Source of the DNA: Symsagittifera roscoffensis
Taxonomy: Eukaryota; Xenacoelomorpha; Acoela; Convolutidae
Length of the DNA stretch: 64,000 nucleotides
NCBI RefSeq assembly: GCF_963678635.1
Contig: NC_087069.1
Coordinates: 51,408,938-51,472,937, forward strand
Reading direction: 5' to 3'
Shown one piece after another: positions 1 through 11,382 of the stretch (position 1 is the first letter of the stretch; each line of letters opens with the position of its first letter). The position numbers and the translations under genes were made by a program. A model generated the notes under the pieces. It did not search any database, was not told the origin of the DNA, and worked only from the letters and a program-made list of their open reading frames with translations.

Positions 1-376
1 AAAAACAAAAGTAATAGGTTTGTGGTCTGTAAATAAAACTGTTGGATGTTTTGATCCAAGTATCAAAAATTCATATTCTGTTAAAGTGTGTTTGATAGCT
101 GTGCATTCTCTCATAAGAGTAGAGAGTCTTAATTTAGCTTGTGTAAATAGGCGAGAATTTGCTGATATAAGATTCATTTTATTTGTTCCCTTGTGTGATT
201 GTAATAATGCTGCACCGATAACAAAATTTGAAGCATCGCACGTTGCATAAATAGGTTGATTAGGGTCTGGAATTGCGTTTGAAATCTACTTAGTGAGAAG
301 TTTTTTGATTTCTTCAAATCGTGTTTGATGTTCTGTTGTCCATTCAAAATTAATTTGTTGTCTGGGATTATTATAG
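1..376. repeat. Direct repeat of 1385-1760 (RNase H segment)
   Basis: Bases 1-376 repeat 1385-1760 essentially exactly, including the same 76-codon antisense open frame. The two copies diverge immediately after the shared TCTGGGATTATTATAG. On the minus strand the repeat encodes part of the RNase H domain. The arrangement means a second, partial RNase H follows the integrase zinc domain. It is a recent internal duplication or an assembly artefact. Confidence 0.95.
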
Positions 377-1186
377 CGATTTGTTTTTGATTTGGGTAGG
401 GTTTATTTTTGGCATGTTATACAATTGTTGCATAATACTTTGATCCAAACTGGTGCATTGGGGAAATGAAAACTTTGGATAAAATTAGAGTATGTCTTCT
501 CTGATCCTGAATGTCCTTTCGCGTGGAGTGTATGTGAAGTTTTGAATGCTATTAACATCATTTTTATTGGTAGACATGGTACTTTAAAATTAGTTAGTTG
601 ATAATCTAAAAAGTCTGTGTTTTCATTTTCAGTATTGTTATTGAATTTTCGTAAGTTTCTAAGCAGTGTTTTGGTTCCTAAGATTGTGGTATCAGCTTTG
701 GCTTAGTTTTGTATTTGTAGCATGATTTTAGCTGTCTAAACACCGGGCCAAAATTTTGGTATTTTTGTAATAATTCCAGTGTTATTTTTTTTCTGTTGTT
801 GGTAGGAAAATGTTTTCTATTTCTATTTTTGATAGGGGTTTTGTGTCAAGTGGGTCATGTAGATTAAAAACGTAATTTGTCGTGTGTTTTGAATCATTTG
901 GTAACGGTCCTGATAAATTTATGGTATCAGTTAGGTTTTCCTTTTCTATTAAAAGGAATGGGTTCTTCTTATGTGGTTGTTGGTTAATGCGTTTTTGTTG
1001 AGTGTTATTGTTGATCCAATGCGAATATGGAATTGGCTTGAATGTAGATGTGCCGAATAAATCAACTTCATAATGGTTGTTTTGACAATCTAAACAGAGT
1101 GGGAAATATTGTAGATTGTTTATTTGTGATTGTTCTATGTCAGTTTTTACTGCATATTTACAATCTAATCGTGGTGAAGTTTCATA
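377..1186 (-). pseudogene. Retroelement pol: connection region and integrase zinc-binding domain
   Basis: Reverse-complement translation just left of the RNase H gives a degraded connection region and then, around 400-560, an HHCC-type integrase N-terminal domain. A histidine pair lies in a segment reading HTLHAKGHSGSEKTYSN, and the cysteines in CNNCITCQK. Several stops interrupt the frame. No DDE catalytic core follows, because the sequence jumps into a duplicated RNase H segment at 376. Confidence 0.6.
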
Positions 1187-1745
1187 TTAAGCGATATGGA
1201 ATTTTATGTTTTTTGGTATTTCAATTGTTGTTTTTTTTGTTAGTAGTTCGGGTGGTGTATTTCTACTAAGAGTGTCAGGTAGTGCAAGGTTTTTTCCTGC
1301 TGTCCATACTATGTGTAAGTTTGGAAATTTCATTAGGATTAGTTGAAATCTATAATTTGTATGGTTTGGATTTGATTTTTGTGTAAAAACAAAAGTAATA
1401 GGTTTGTGGTCTGTAAATAAAACTGTTGGATGTTTTGATCCAAGTATCAAAAATTCATATTCTGTTAAAGTGTGTTTGATAGCTGTGCATTCTCTCATAA
1501 GAGTAGAGAGTCTTAATTTAGCTTGTGTAAATAGGCGAGAATTTGCTGATATAAGATTCATTTTATTTGTTCCCTTGTGTGATTGTAATAATGCTGCACC
1601 GATAACAAAATTTGAAGCATCGCACGTTGCATAAATAGGTTGATTAGGGTCTGGAATTGCGTTTGAAATCTACTTAGTGAGAAGTTTTTTGATTTCTTCA
1701 AATCGTGTTTGATGTTCTGTTGTCCATTCAAAATTAATTTGTTGT
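1187..1745 (-). pseudogene. Retroelement RNase H domain
   Basis: An open stretch of 124 codons (1187-1561) contains features of the gypsy RNase H C-terminal half: SANSRLF, a MREC motif, LFTDHKPI with the catalytic-type Asp, then the LILMKFPNLHIVWTAGK and LPDTLSR segments typical of Ty3/gypsy pol. The N-terminal part continues to about 1745 in the same region and shows the ATCDASN motif, but a stop separates it. It is a fragment of pol and not a stand-alone gene. Confidence 0.85.
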
Positions 1746-2576
1746 CTGGGATTATTATAGAATGGTCTTAGGTATAATTGCATTTTATATACGTATTTAC
1801 TTAAGAAATTTATTATTCCAAGGAATTTTTGGATTTTCTTTTTATTTGTAGGTGGTTGGAGTTTTTGAATTGCATCAAGTCGTGATTTCAGTGGGGTTAT
1901 AAGGTCTTTCTCTATGATAAGTCCATGAAATTTTACGCGTGTTAAGAAAAAATGTGAGTTATCTGAAAAAAAATCGTCTAAAGATGTGATTGCATTTTTT
2001 TATAAAGTATGAGTGGTCGATAAATTTTACTCATGAAGTCTGAGAAGGCTGCTGGTCCTATGGATATGCCATAGAATAATCTCTTAATTTCGTATTGTTG
2101 ATTTCCAATAACAAATTGTGTTAATCGTCGTGATTATTCTTCTAGTGGCATTTGGTTATATGCACTATTCATATCTGCGGTTGTGAAGTACTTGCCGTGT
2201 ATATTTGTTAAAACTACTTGAATTGGTTCTATTGGCTAATTACATTTGGATTTATTAATAAGTGAATTGAGGTATCTAGCATATAGAACTTTTTTAGTGA
2301 TTCTCCTTTAGCGAGAATAATAACAGGGTTAATAAAGGTGTTTCCTCTTGGTTGTTCTTCTTTATTTACTGGAGATATGATTTCGTATTGTTCTAGAATG
2401 TCAAGTTATCTTTTGACTTTGTCATGTAAGTGAATTGCTACTTTACTTGCTCTTTGTTTTTCAGGTTTCAAGAATAAATGAAGTGGTGAATTTATTTTTC
2501 TAACGTCAAATTTAGATGTTGCATAAACTGTTGGATATCCTAACAGTAAATCGGCTAATTTTTCAAATTCGTTGTG
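1746..2576 (-). pseudogene. Retroelement reverse transcriptase, broken
   Basis: Minus-strand translation recovers RT fingers and palm motifs in order: INPVIILAKGES (fingers), FTTADMNSAYNQMPLEE (palm motif A region), then the QYEIKRLFYGISIGPAAFSDFM block (read in two pieces), and a degraded YxDD box at about 1975-1985 reading SLDD. At least four stops or frameshifts lie between the motifs. The tyrosine of YxDD is replaced by serine, which together with the stops indicates an inactive copy. Confidence 0.8.
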
Positions 2577-3017
2577 TTATTTGAGAGTGTTGAACATTGT
2601 CAAGAATTTTTGTTGTTGTTCTGTATAGAGTGATATTTTGAATGTTGGTTTAAAATAAGTTGTTTTCGTAAAATAGTCTGTGTTCCTTTTTTCATTGCTT
2701 ATTATATAGATGTAGAATGAATTATTATATACAAGTAGAGAGATGAGATCGGAGTTTGAGTTTTTCATGTATTTTTTGGATGAAATTGTAACACATAAAA
2801 ATTTATGAATTGGTCTAAATCCAAAGTCAGACTTATAGAGATGTTGTCTGTTTCGATTTTTGTCGTATTGGTAAACTTGTTTAATCGGAAATTTGTAATA
2901 GTATCCTGAGAGGTGTTTGAAAAGTTTTCTTTCTTTATCATAGATGGGGTAAAATTTTGAAAAGAATGGTGGTTGTTTTTTCATTCTTTGGAAGATTGTT
3001 AAAGCAGTGTTTTGCAT
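2577..3017 (-). pseudogene. Retroelement pol segment between protease and RT
   Basis: An open minus-strand stretch of 146 codons rich in Lys, Tyr, Phe and Asn. It ends in TEQQQKFLTMFNTLK and is followed in the same coding direction by the RT start, so it is the protease-RT linker of the retroelement polyprotein. No catalytic motif is visible. It starts at an ATG within the polyprotein, which is unlikely to be a real initiation site. Confidence 0.5.
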
Positions 3018-3420
3018 TCTTGTATATTTATCTTTTAAATTAATTTTGCTGTCTAGTATATCAATAGTTGGTATGTAATTTGTGATGAATGGGATTCCAA
3101 TAATATTGTGCTTTTTATCTGTGATGTGGAATGTTTGTTTAAATTGTTTTTTTTAGGAATTTGTTCAATTGTCTTAGTGGGAACGAGGAAAAATTGAATT
3201 TTACCATAATTTGTTAAGGTTGAGCCTTGTGCTGTTGCTAGTCTACTGGCTGTTTTTACAGTTGTTAATTTCGGGTGTAGAAATTTGATTTCATTCCAAG
3301 TTGGGATTTTAATTATGTTCGATTCTGCTCCAGAGTCTATTAAAAAAGCTATTTCAAGGTCTGGTGATTGAAATTCTTTACTTTTTGGACTTTCTAAAAG
3401 AAAAGGGATTGTTCATTTTT
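3018..3420 (-). pseudogene. Retroelement aspartic protease
   Basis: Reverse-complement translation around 3290-3400 reads IAFLIDSGAESNIIKIP, a retropepsin active-site motif (DSGA). The second block, LATAQGSTLTNYGKIQFF, follows at about 3180-3240. It lies between the gag-like and RT segments as expected. The frame is interrupted downstream. Confidence 0.7.
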
Positions 3421-4225
3421 TCTTTTGGTGGTTCTTTTGGTATATTTTGGTAAATGTGATGTGTACTAGAACATGGTACTTGTTCTTTTTCAAGTTGTTA
3501 GGATGTCGTTACTTCATTTACTATTTGTTCGATTGGTATGTTATTACTTCTAGGTCTAGTGTGATAGTCTACAAGTAATTCCAATTGATTTTCGTAGATA
3601 TTTGAATGAAAAAGTTGTTCGTACGTAACGGTTTCATAATCATTTTCAATTTCTATCAAGTTGACTAAAATTGTGTTTTCTGTATCACTTTCACCGTCTT
3701 TAGATTCACAATTAAAGTGATTCACTGTCTGTAATTCAGTAGTTTCTGTGTTATCAATACCAGGGGGTTCTGAATTTGTTTCTTCAGTTGTTTGTACTTG
3801 ATTTATTTGTCTCTGATGTTCTGGTGTATTACTTCTATACTTGTTTTGAAATCTGGATAACGTGTGTTATTTCTATTAGGTGATTGAGAGTAGTTTCTTT
3901 GTCTATTGTTATTGTTTGAATTCATATTTTGTGATTTTTCTCGTATTCTATTTGGATTATTGTTATAATTAGAGCTTTGTTGATTTGATCTATTGTTTAA
4001 ATAATCTCGTGATCGATTAAAATGTCGTTGATTTCGATTGTTTGAATAGCTTCTGTTTCTATAGTTAGAATAATTTCTATATCTATTGTACGATGAATTT
4101 CGTGATCTGTCATTTGAACAGTTTCTATTTCTAGAGTGTGAATGAGAACTGGTATCAAAAGAATAGTTCGGTCTATTTGAGTTTGATCGTGAATAATTAT
4201 TTAGATATTGAGTATTTCGACTGTG
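3421..4225 (-). pseudogene. Gag C-terminal / Asn-Arg-rich linker, decayed
   Basis: Minus-strand reading between the zinc-knuckle-like ORF and the protease is low-complexity, rich in Asn, Arg, Ser and Tyr from repeated AATxGAAAT-type codons. It contains one open segment of 75 codons (3498-3725) with acidic composition and no recognisable domain. Frames are broken by several stops. It belongs to the retroelement gag-pol polyprotein by position. Confidence 0.4.
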
Positions 4226-4570
4226 TCATCGACTATATCTGTTTTCTGAGGAAATTCGTGAATTTCTTTGATCTGGTGATCTACCTCTGTGGTTAGAGTT
4301 ATAAGGTGATTGATTTCTTGAATAATTTGAGCTATTTGGGAGTGGTTTTGCAGAACTATTATTACTGTGAAAATTTTTATTTGGTAGGTTTTGATATTTT
4401 TTCATGTATTGATAAAATGATTTGTTCGGTTCTTGGTACTTTTGTGGTTTTTTCTGATTATCTTGCTGTTTTTGTCTGCATTCAGCAATGCTATATCTTC
4501 GACGATAGTTACACCATTTTTTGAATGATGGTTTACTTTTAAAATTTGGATTTTTCTCATATATATTCAA
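4226..4570 (-). pseudogene. Gag nucleocapsid-like segment
   Basis: A minus-strand open frame of 114 codons, strongly basic and Asn/Ser/Gln-rich. Near its start it reads WCNYRRRYSIAECRQKQQDN, a degenerate CCHC zinc-knuckle context in which only the first and last cysteines are clear. The position directly downstream of the capsid-like ORF and the RNA-binding composition fit a nucleocapsid region. The missing Cys and His suggest decay. Confidence 0.55.
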
Positions 4571-4634
4571 AATTTCAGTGGTTTTTGGGATAAATCTGTT
4601 TCTGAATTGTGTATATTATTTATTTGTGTTGTAG

Positions 4635-5294
4635 TTATTTATTATTATTAACACATTGTAATTTGAATTTGAGATTTTCTGTTTCTTCTAGTTTCATAGT
4701 TTTTTCCGCTTGTTCTAGTTTTTTTACTATTTTTGTAAAACCTAGATCTGGCTCTCGAATTGAGGAGGGATGTGATACTCTCTTTTTAATTGCTATTTTT
4801 CGCAATTGAGGTGTTAGAGTCATCATTAAAATTTCTGTCACTTTTGTGTTTTTATAATCATGAGTGTTTAGTGAATATGCTTTTCGGACTAGTGTTTCGA
4901 CCCTTAGTGCTAGTTGCTTGATCGTTTCGTTTGGTAGTCTACGAATTTCACTGCATAAAACTTTTCGATAATGTTTGTTCCTTTCTGAATCAAACATTTT
5001 TGAAAATTTTTGTGTGAATCTTTTCCACTCTGATTTTTTATCTATAGGTAAAACTGAAAACCATTTTTGAGCTGCGCCATCAAGTGAGGTTTGCATTAAC
5101 GCTGTGCGCCTATGTATCCAATTTTGGCGAATTGGTGTATTTATGGATTCAGGTCCTATATTCAAAAATAAATTCGCTGTGACTGCATTTAAATATTCTT
5201 CTACGGAAAATTCAGAGTCTGCACCGAAGAATATCATCAATGGTTTTTTTGATGTTAGCGATGATCCACCCATTAGGTATGGATTCATAGTCAA
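4635..5294 (-). pseudogene. Gag capsid-like ORF
   Basis: A minus-strand open frame of 219 codons with the look of a Ty3/gypsy Gag capsid: a SVEEYLNAV segment, an alanine/leucine helix with LMQTSLDGAAQKWFSVLP, then WKRFTQKFSKMF and a helical LALRVETLVRKAY stretch. The AxxWF...W..F pattern is characteristic of the capsid fold in this superfamily. A lysine-rich coiled-coil-like tail follows. It is the longest intact gag piece and precedes the zinc-knuckle-like ORF after a short gap. Confidence 0.75.
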
Positions 5295-6756
5295 TTGAAG
5301 TGATTCTGCGGCATTTGGCCTTTGTGAAAAGTTTTTAAGTTGACTTTTTGTGATTTCATGTTGTTATAAATAATAAGGTAGTGGGATTTCATTTTGCATT
5401 TGTGTTGGTTGATAATAATATGTGTTAACTGGGCTTGGTAATCGTATTGGGTGATAGGGTTGTGTACTAGTTGGGTTTTGCGTTTGTAATGGTTGGTGAG
5501 TTTGTGTAGTAGCTACGTTTTGTGGGTAAAAATTTCTATTTTGGGATGCTAGACTTTGTCGAGGTTTTTGTACACGGTATTCCTGTGTGTAATGGTTGGT
5601 GAGTTTTGTAGAAGCTACGTTTTGTGGGTAAAATTTTGTATTTTTGGATGCTAGACTTTGTCGAGGTTTTTGTACACGGTATTCCAGTGTGTATGGTGCA
5701 AAAAAATCTGGTTGATAGTAGTCATCATCTGATGATGATAAATAGTCAGGTGTATAATGAGGTGGCTTATGTTTATTTTAGTTTTATGTTTATTGTTTTT
5801 GTTCTGTTGAAAAAAAAAGATAATTTTCACTTTGGTTTTGTGAAATTCGTGGATAGTCATGAAAATTTACTGAAGTTGTTTTTGGATTTTGAAAATTTTT
5901 TCTTTGTGAAAATAAATGATTTCGGGTATTTGGATGAGAAGGTTAATTTGTTTGTGGTCAATTTACATAGTTGTAATTGTGTTCTTCAAAAATGTTTCTA
6001 GTGAAAATTCTTTGTTTTTGAGTTGGTTTCGTCATTGGTCTAAACGTTTGATCATCCATGTGTGAATACTTTGGGGCAACTGTGGGTTTAACCGTTGATT
6101 GTAATGTTATCTGTGGTGAGGTTGGATTTTTAGGTCTTGGAGTTGTAAGATTTGGATGTATTGGTGAGATACTTTGTTGTGTTGTTGTTATTACTGTTGT
6201 AACTATTTCTTCATTTGCGAAATGTGATGGTGTTTGAATAACTTGTTGTGTGAGATTCCTACTTCCATTTAGATTTTCTTGTTGTATGAGAGTTGAGTTT
6301 AAACTATTTTTTCCTGTTCTATCGGGTAGAAATGATTTATGATTTAAAGGTGTTGCGTCAGTTGTGAGTTGATATACCCTAATATAATTTTTGTCAATAG
6401 AAATTGTGCTAGTTGCTTGACTTGAAAAATCTGTTGGTATGTTAAGTAACAGTGGGTGAGACCATTCAGAGTCCCAAACATAATCTGATTGTTCGGCTAT
6501 TACAGTGTAATCAGTTGAATTTTGTAGTCTGAAATTTTTCTCTTGATTGTGAAACTAAATCGTTAAAATGTGTGAAATAATCAATGATAAACCATGCCAA
6601 AATTTTTTGTATATCGTGTTTATCGAATGATGAAACTTCGTTACTTGTTAAATTTTCACGGATTGTTTCTAAATGTTCAAAAAATGATGCAATTTTATGT
6701 CTTACAGTTGCTTGTTTTGATGTTTGAACTGGTGAAGTTCCTTGGATTTCTGGTTT
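5295..6756 (-). pseudogene. Decayed gag N-terminal/Gln-Pro-rich region
   Basis: Between the capsid-like ORF and the next upstream ORF the minus strand encodes fragments rich in Gln, Thr, Asn and Pro with several stops. It includes a two-copy tandem repeat at 5487-5690. No domain is recognisable. Position suggests the N-terminal part of the Gag polyprotein. Confidence 0.35.
5487..5690. repeat. Tandem repeat, two units of about 102 bp
   Basis: The unit starts GTAATGGTTGGTGAGTTT and ends with GGTATTCC(T/A)GTGT. The second copy at 5589-5690 differs from the first by a few substitutions and small indels. It lies within the decayed gag region. Confidence 0.9.
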
Positions 6757-7152
6757 TTATATGATAGATAGATAGCTGTAGATTTTTTGAAATACTTGTG
6801 ATTTTTGGTGTTGTATATTTTTTATGTATTCTGCTAATACTCTTGAAAATTCCATATCTACATCGTTTGTTTGAAGTAGATATTTATCATGAAACTTATT
6901 TGGTGATTGTAATTCTATGGTATAGATTCCGTACTGTTGTGTCAGGTTACATATTCCTTTGAGGTAGTGATCGATAATTTGTCTTTTGATTTTTACTTCT
7001 GGAAATTCTGCTTTGCATGGACTAATTCCTCTTTCAAACAAATTTACTATTAAATTTTGACAAAATTGTGTTTGTCCTCTGTCATCAGTAAGGGAATTAA
7101 TTATAAATGGTGAGATGGAGTTTTCATCATCGCTTTCTTCTTTTTGACTCAT
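6757..7152 (-). pseudogene. Retroelement 5' ORF, unknown (gag N-terminus?)
   Basis: A minus-strand open frame of 131 codons beginning MSQKEESDDENS, with an acidic start followed by a mixed helical segment (CKAEFPEVKIKRQIIDHYLKG). It is the first sizeable ORF after the LTR-like leader, so it probably contributes the N-terminal part of Gag. No catalytic or binding motif is seen. Confidence 0.4.
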
Positions 7153-7305
7153 TTTTGTGCTTTATTACTGTTAAATTGTAATTTTTCATGTGTTTGACTG
7201 GTTGATTCCAATTGTATAGACGTACTGGTTTGTTTTTATTTGTGTTTTTTATTCTGCGTCTTCCTTGTATTGATGATTGAGATGTGGTTTCTGAGTCAAA
7301 AAAAT

Positions 7306-7638
7306 TTAGTGTATCATTAGTCTGATATTTTTTTTACGGAGTCTTTTAATGTGTAGAGTTCTTCTAAATGACTTGTTTCCGAATCGGAGAATGCGTTTCT
7401 TTGTTTTGAGAATCTTTTTCGTGTAATATTTTTTTGTTTGCTCAAAATTTTTTTTTTTGGGTGTTTGTCGTTTTGTTCTAATATATCCTTTTGACTGTGT
7501 ATGTGGAGTGATTACGAGGTCATATTTTTCATTGTTTATTTCATAATTGTGTAGTATAATCGTTTGTTTATTTCCTAAATAGTCTAGTGACATAAGTTTT
7601 AGGATGATGGATGCAATATTTGGATTAGTGATTTTCAA
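7306..7638 (-). pseudogene. Small very basic retroelement ORF
   Basis: A minus-strand open frame of 110 codons whose second half is extremely Lys/Arg-rich (TKRQTPKKKNFEQTKK, then KTKKRILRFGNKSFRRTLHIKR). It lies between the LTR-like region and the first gag ORF. It could be a small accessory nucleic-acid-binding protein or just a decayed leader. I do not recognise it. Confidence 0.3.
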
Positions 7639-9250
7639 TACTTAAACTGATAGTTCTTACGATTTTTTGTTTAGCCTAACTTGGTTCATATATTTCAGGG
7701 TTGGAGAGAAAAGTATATATCGATTCCTGAGATTGATTGTTACTTTCTCGTGACTAGTCTAAGTTAAGGTGATAACTTACTTAATCTTACTTAGGGGTAG
7801 TGATTGTGTTCGAGGGTTGGAGATCGGTAAATCGTTCCACAAGGTTCAGGTATAATTAGAACATAAGTAGTTCGTTAGATACTATTTTAAACTTACTAAG
7901 TTTAAGTATTATACTTGGTCAGATAAGAGGGGGGGGGGGTGGTCAAGTGAAGGATGAACAATCAAAGTTCTTCACTGTTTATCCTAATTGGAATGGTTAG
8001 TGTGATTTAAAATTGTTCTATTTGATCCAAGGATAAGCCTTGATGATCAAAATAAAAAAAAGTGAAAATAAATTTAGTTTAGGTAAAAGTGAATTAAAGA
8101 TCCAAGGAAAGCCTTGATGATCTGTGGAATTTAAAAGGTTTAAGTTAAATGGAAATAAGAATTAGGATAGGCCTTTATAAATTAAGTCAAGGTTTTTTTA
8201 ATAGAAAATTTTGTGTTTGGTTTTTGATGATGTTAGTGGGTTTATGTTTTAGGCGATGAAGCTGAGATGAAGAGATGATTTATATATTACTAACAATTTG
8301 TTTATTTACTAACTAATTTTTATTATTTTTTCAATAAACATTCTTCTTAGATATCTTTTTCAAGTTTACTGCAGATTTTAGGAAACGATTGGGGATGTTT
8401 TTATCAATCGTTATTGTACAATAATAGGTTCAGCGCCTGTAATTATCGGTGAAGATTTTTCTTCAAAATACTATGTTTGCATCTGAAAATCTAAATTCAT
8501 TGCTAATAAAACTCTAAAAATAAAAGTTTGTGTTGGCGTTTGCCGTACGACCATGAATCTTATGGGTAAGTTTCGTTGTAGTCGTATATCGTCTCTTGTC
8601 CGAGTTCTTTTTCCAATACCGGGTAGTTCTCGTATTGTTCGAAATAATGGCTCTGATCTATTGAGTCGTAGAGACTTTTCAATTAAATTATTATCGTGTA
8701 ACACTTTTGGGAATGTTTTTGTCTAAGTCTAATCTATTTTTGGTTAGTTCTAAGCTATTTTGTTCCTTAAGGTCTTATTCGAGACTTATGGTCGCACCAG
8801 ATGAGTTAAGATCTATTGTCAACTCATAGAGTAATTTCAGATATGGTACACCGTCAGCTCGTCACGCCATCTTATTTTCGGCCGGATAGATTTGTGCAAC
8901 TTCTTAGTCTAATACCGATCTTAATCTTACTCGTATATCTCGATTGTTTCGAGTCGGTCTCTTGGAGAAAGCAACTGGGTTTTAAGTTAAGTTCAAAATG
9001 CTCTGGTGCTGAAATTGCAGGTAATTTCACTACTTACAAATAAATGGGTTGTTGTGATTGGTTAGTGTGATTGGTTAGTCTTCAATATTTTATAGGGATA
9101 AAATGTCTAATTTATAACCAATAATAATATATAGTTTGGATCAGGTTCCACTTCTTTTAGGTAATAATCAGGCATTTTTAGGTATCAAAGAGGAACGATT
9201 CCAATTTCATCTCTACCAATTACTAATTTTCAATAAGTAAAAAAGTTTCG
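7639..9250 (-). repeat. LTR-like / leader region of the minus-strand retroelement
   Basis: No coding signal. On the minus strand the part at about 8815-9140 matches the plus strand at about 61,990-62,360, sharing blocks such as GTGACGAGC and AGACTAAGAAGTTGCAC and the surrounding 300 bp at clear but imperfect identity. The same LTR-like sequence therefore occurs in two retroelement copies in opposite orientation. GGGTTGGAGA occurs twice (7702 and 7812). LTR ends, primer-binding site and target duplication could not be fixed. Confidence 0.6.
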
Positions 9251-10751
9251 CGATTAACATAAAGTCTACAAAGTTAATTTTTGAGCTCTTTTAAGACCAA
9301 AAACTTTGACTTTTTGAAAAATAGCAAGCAAAATTTTGAAGAAAAAAAAGACCAAAACATTGATTTTTTTTCGAAAGTTTTGGCCAGATTATTGTGTTTA
9401 TCAGCGTCTCAATTGTTGAAAATTATTCGAGCCCGGAAAGTTTTTTGAACGAAAGATAGGTTTTAGGGGATTTAGAATCCAAAAGAAATTTAAATGCTGA
9501 TGGAGCATCGATAATAATGGATTTTTAGTGACAAAAGTAGTGATCAAGAAAACTATTTACAGATGTCAGTTTTAAAACTTAAATCCATTTTAATGAAAAA
9601 TAATCCTTTTTTTTCATTTAAAAGATTACAGCATAATAGATTTTTTTTCAGTAAAAATTTATTTTTTTTCTCAAAAAACAACTTTTATGTCTTTCTTCTG
9701 CAGAAAAATTGTTTACTATGGTCTTTCTCTTTGTCTTATTTGGCTTTTTCTCAAGTTATGACAATTTAAAGATAAATTTTGAACTAAACAATTAATCACT
9801 TGAAAAAGAAACAAACCTGTTTCACAAAGTCATGTTTTAGCTGCTTCTTTTTTGTTCAGTTTTTGTTTGCCTCTACAAAATGTTCCGACAAGTTTTTTCT
9901 CTGTTTGCTTCTAACTAAGCGCAGTTTTTTGTGCCAATTTCCCATTTTTTGGACCACATTTTAAAGTTTTTTAATTTTTCAAATTGAAAGTGACAGTTGA
10001 ACGTTAAGGCTATACGAATCATCAATAAATAATTCTGTGGTACTCAAACCTATTCAGTTGGATTTACTTTTTGCGCCACAAATTATCCAATAGCTTTTAT
10101 AAAGTAGTTGTTATTTTTTTCTGCAATAGGATTATATAGGTTTGAATCAACTTTTCTTTATGTACGCGCATAAGCATTGGGGATTTTTTCATAAATAATT
10201 CAGCAATTTAATTAGAAAAAATGCCTTCCAAAATAGCGCAATAGATCCCCTCTTTTTGAGCGATTTTTTCAAAGTCTAAAAATTGTTCAGACAACAGAAG
10301 ACGAGAGGATCAGCTCAGATTCTTCATCTAGAGCTAATTCTTTTTTTTCTTACGATAGAAGAATTGTGCAATCGTTGTGAAGGTCAAATATTTCATCGAT
10401 CTTCGTTCACATCAGAGTATTGTCCTCAAATTCTGTGCTACGTGCAGTTTAACTTTCATCCTCATTTTGGTTGTAGTTTTTCAACAAGGACTCTATTTTC
10501 AATTCTAAACTAATTTCAATGATTGACCGGCCATCGAAGAATGAATTTTGCCACATATATCAAATGATTTCATACATTCAATTGACAATAGGTGAAATCC
10601 TGATCAAAACTAGCTGAGATGTCTGGTTGAGAGTTGAAAACTTACAACTGCACATTGAGCAAGGAACTGGGCTCTTCAGAAGCCATCACTTATGAGTTTT
10701 TAATTATGGACGAATTGAAACAATTAAATTGCGAATAATTCATTCAAATAT
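9251..10751. other. No gene seen
   Basis: AT-rich DNA with many A and T runs. Short open stretches on both strands have no conserved motif or composition suggesting coding. It separates the retroelement from the nested TIR element. Confidence 0.6.
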
Positions 10752-10809
10752 CCCGGGTTGACCAAAAATGCTTATCATACAATTCTCATAAATGGAATTT
10801 TTTTTCATC

Positions 10810-10815
10810 TAATTC
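10810..10815. repeat. Target-site duplication TAATTC, left
   Basis: TAATTC immediately precedes the left Polinton terminus and is repeated at 29,576-29,581 after the right terminus. Six base pairs is the usual Polinton duplication size. Confidence 0.8.
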
Positions 10816-11010
10816 CGTAGTATGAATACAGTGCGTTAGGATCGGGGGGGTTGCCTTACATGGATGACCATTAGGTATAAATCATAATGGTCACCATGTA
10901 TTAAATCATCAGCAATGGTCACCATGTAATAATCCTAATTGTCACCATGTATAAATTTAGACCTAATATTCCTCATGTAAAACTTCGGTATATCATTGAG
11001 TATTCCCACT
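10816..11010. repeat. Polinton left terminal inverted repeat
   Basis: It pairs with the reverse complement of 29,325-29,575. It contains GGATC followed by a G run (7 G; 9 on the right), then several spaced copies of GGTCACCATGTA-like units (about 10,887, 10,913, 10,937 and a degenerate one near 10,965). It has fewer units than the right end. Confidence 0.92.
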
Positions 11011-11028
11011 GAACGTTGTGGTTACATG

Positions 11029-11042
11029 TTTGGCGCGGGAAA
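11029..11042. promoter_or_regulatory. E2F-type site TTTGGCGCGGGAAA
   Basis: A perfect match to the classical palindromic E2F binding consensus (TTTSSCGC), directly inside the left TIR. Two further E2F-type sites lie upstream of the leftward zinc-finger/polymerase genes. Binding is inferred from the motif only. Confidence 0.5.
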
Positions 11043-11382
11043 GGATATGCCAAATCTTCGTTCTGAAACCAGCTGGAGTGTTTAACTGCGCTATAGACTG
11101 TTTGCTCACTTCTTCTTAAAACTTTGATTCAAACTCAAATTACATATAAATACATACAAAAGTATGCTAAAGACACTATCGCTTAAATGAAACTGTTTAT
11201 AACCCAGATTAATTGAGTTCCAAAGCTGAACAAAATCTCGCACTTAAATACACACTAAACACGGAATAGAGGTAGGTCAAATTTTATGTACAGACAATTC
11301 TCATATTAAATAACTGAATTTTATTTACTATACAAAAGTTAATGTGGTGTTTGTTTGTGTTTTAAACTATTCGTCGATTTTT
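11043..11382. other. Polinton left subterminal non-coding region
   Basis: AT-rich, no ORF of interest. It separates the TIR and E2F-like site from the 3' end of the leftward polymerase gene. Confidence 0.6.

Larger units (their letters stand above)
1..9250 (-). mobile_element. Decayed Ty3/gypsy-like LTR retrotransposon
   Basis: Read on the minus strand (right to left) the region has an LTR-like/leader segment, gag-like ORFs, a zinc-knuckle-like segment, an aspartic protease, RT, RNase H and an integrase zinc domain. This order is typical of Ty3/gypsy elements. The coding strand is A/C-rich, so the plus strand looks T/G-rich. No long intact pol ORF remains: stops and frameshifts break every domain. 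The left end runs off the window and is rearranged by a duplication. The right boundary is approximate, because only one LTR-like segment is visible here and I could not define its edges. Confidence 0.8.

Noticed and set aside
20-250. 76-codon plus-strand frame repeated at 1404-1634
   Set aside because: Antisense shadow of the retroelement RNase H.
8816-9043. 75-codon plus-strand frame similar to a minus-strand frame at 62,177-62,359
   Set aside because: The similarity is at the DNA level between two LTR-like segments; the frame is not conserved at its ends.
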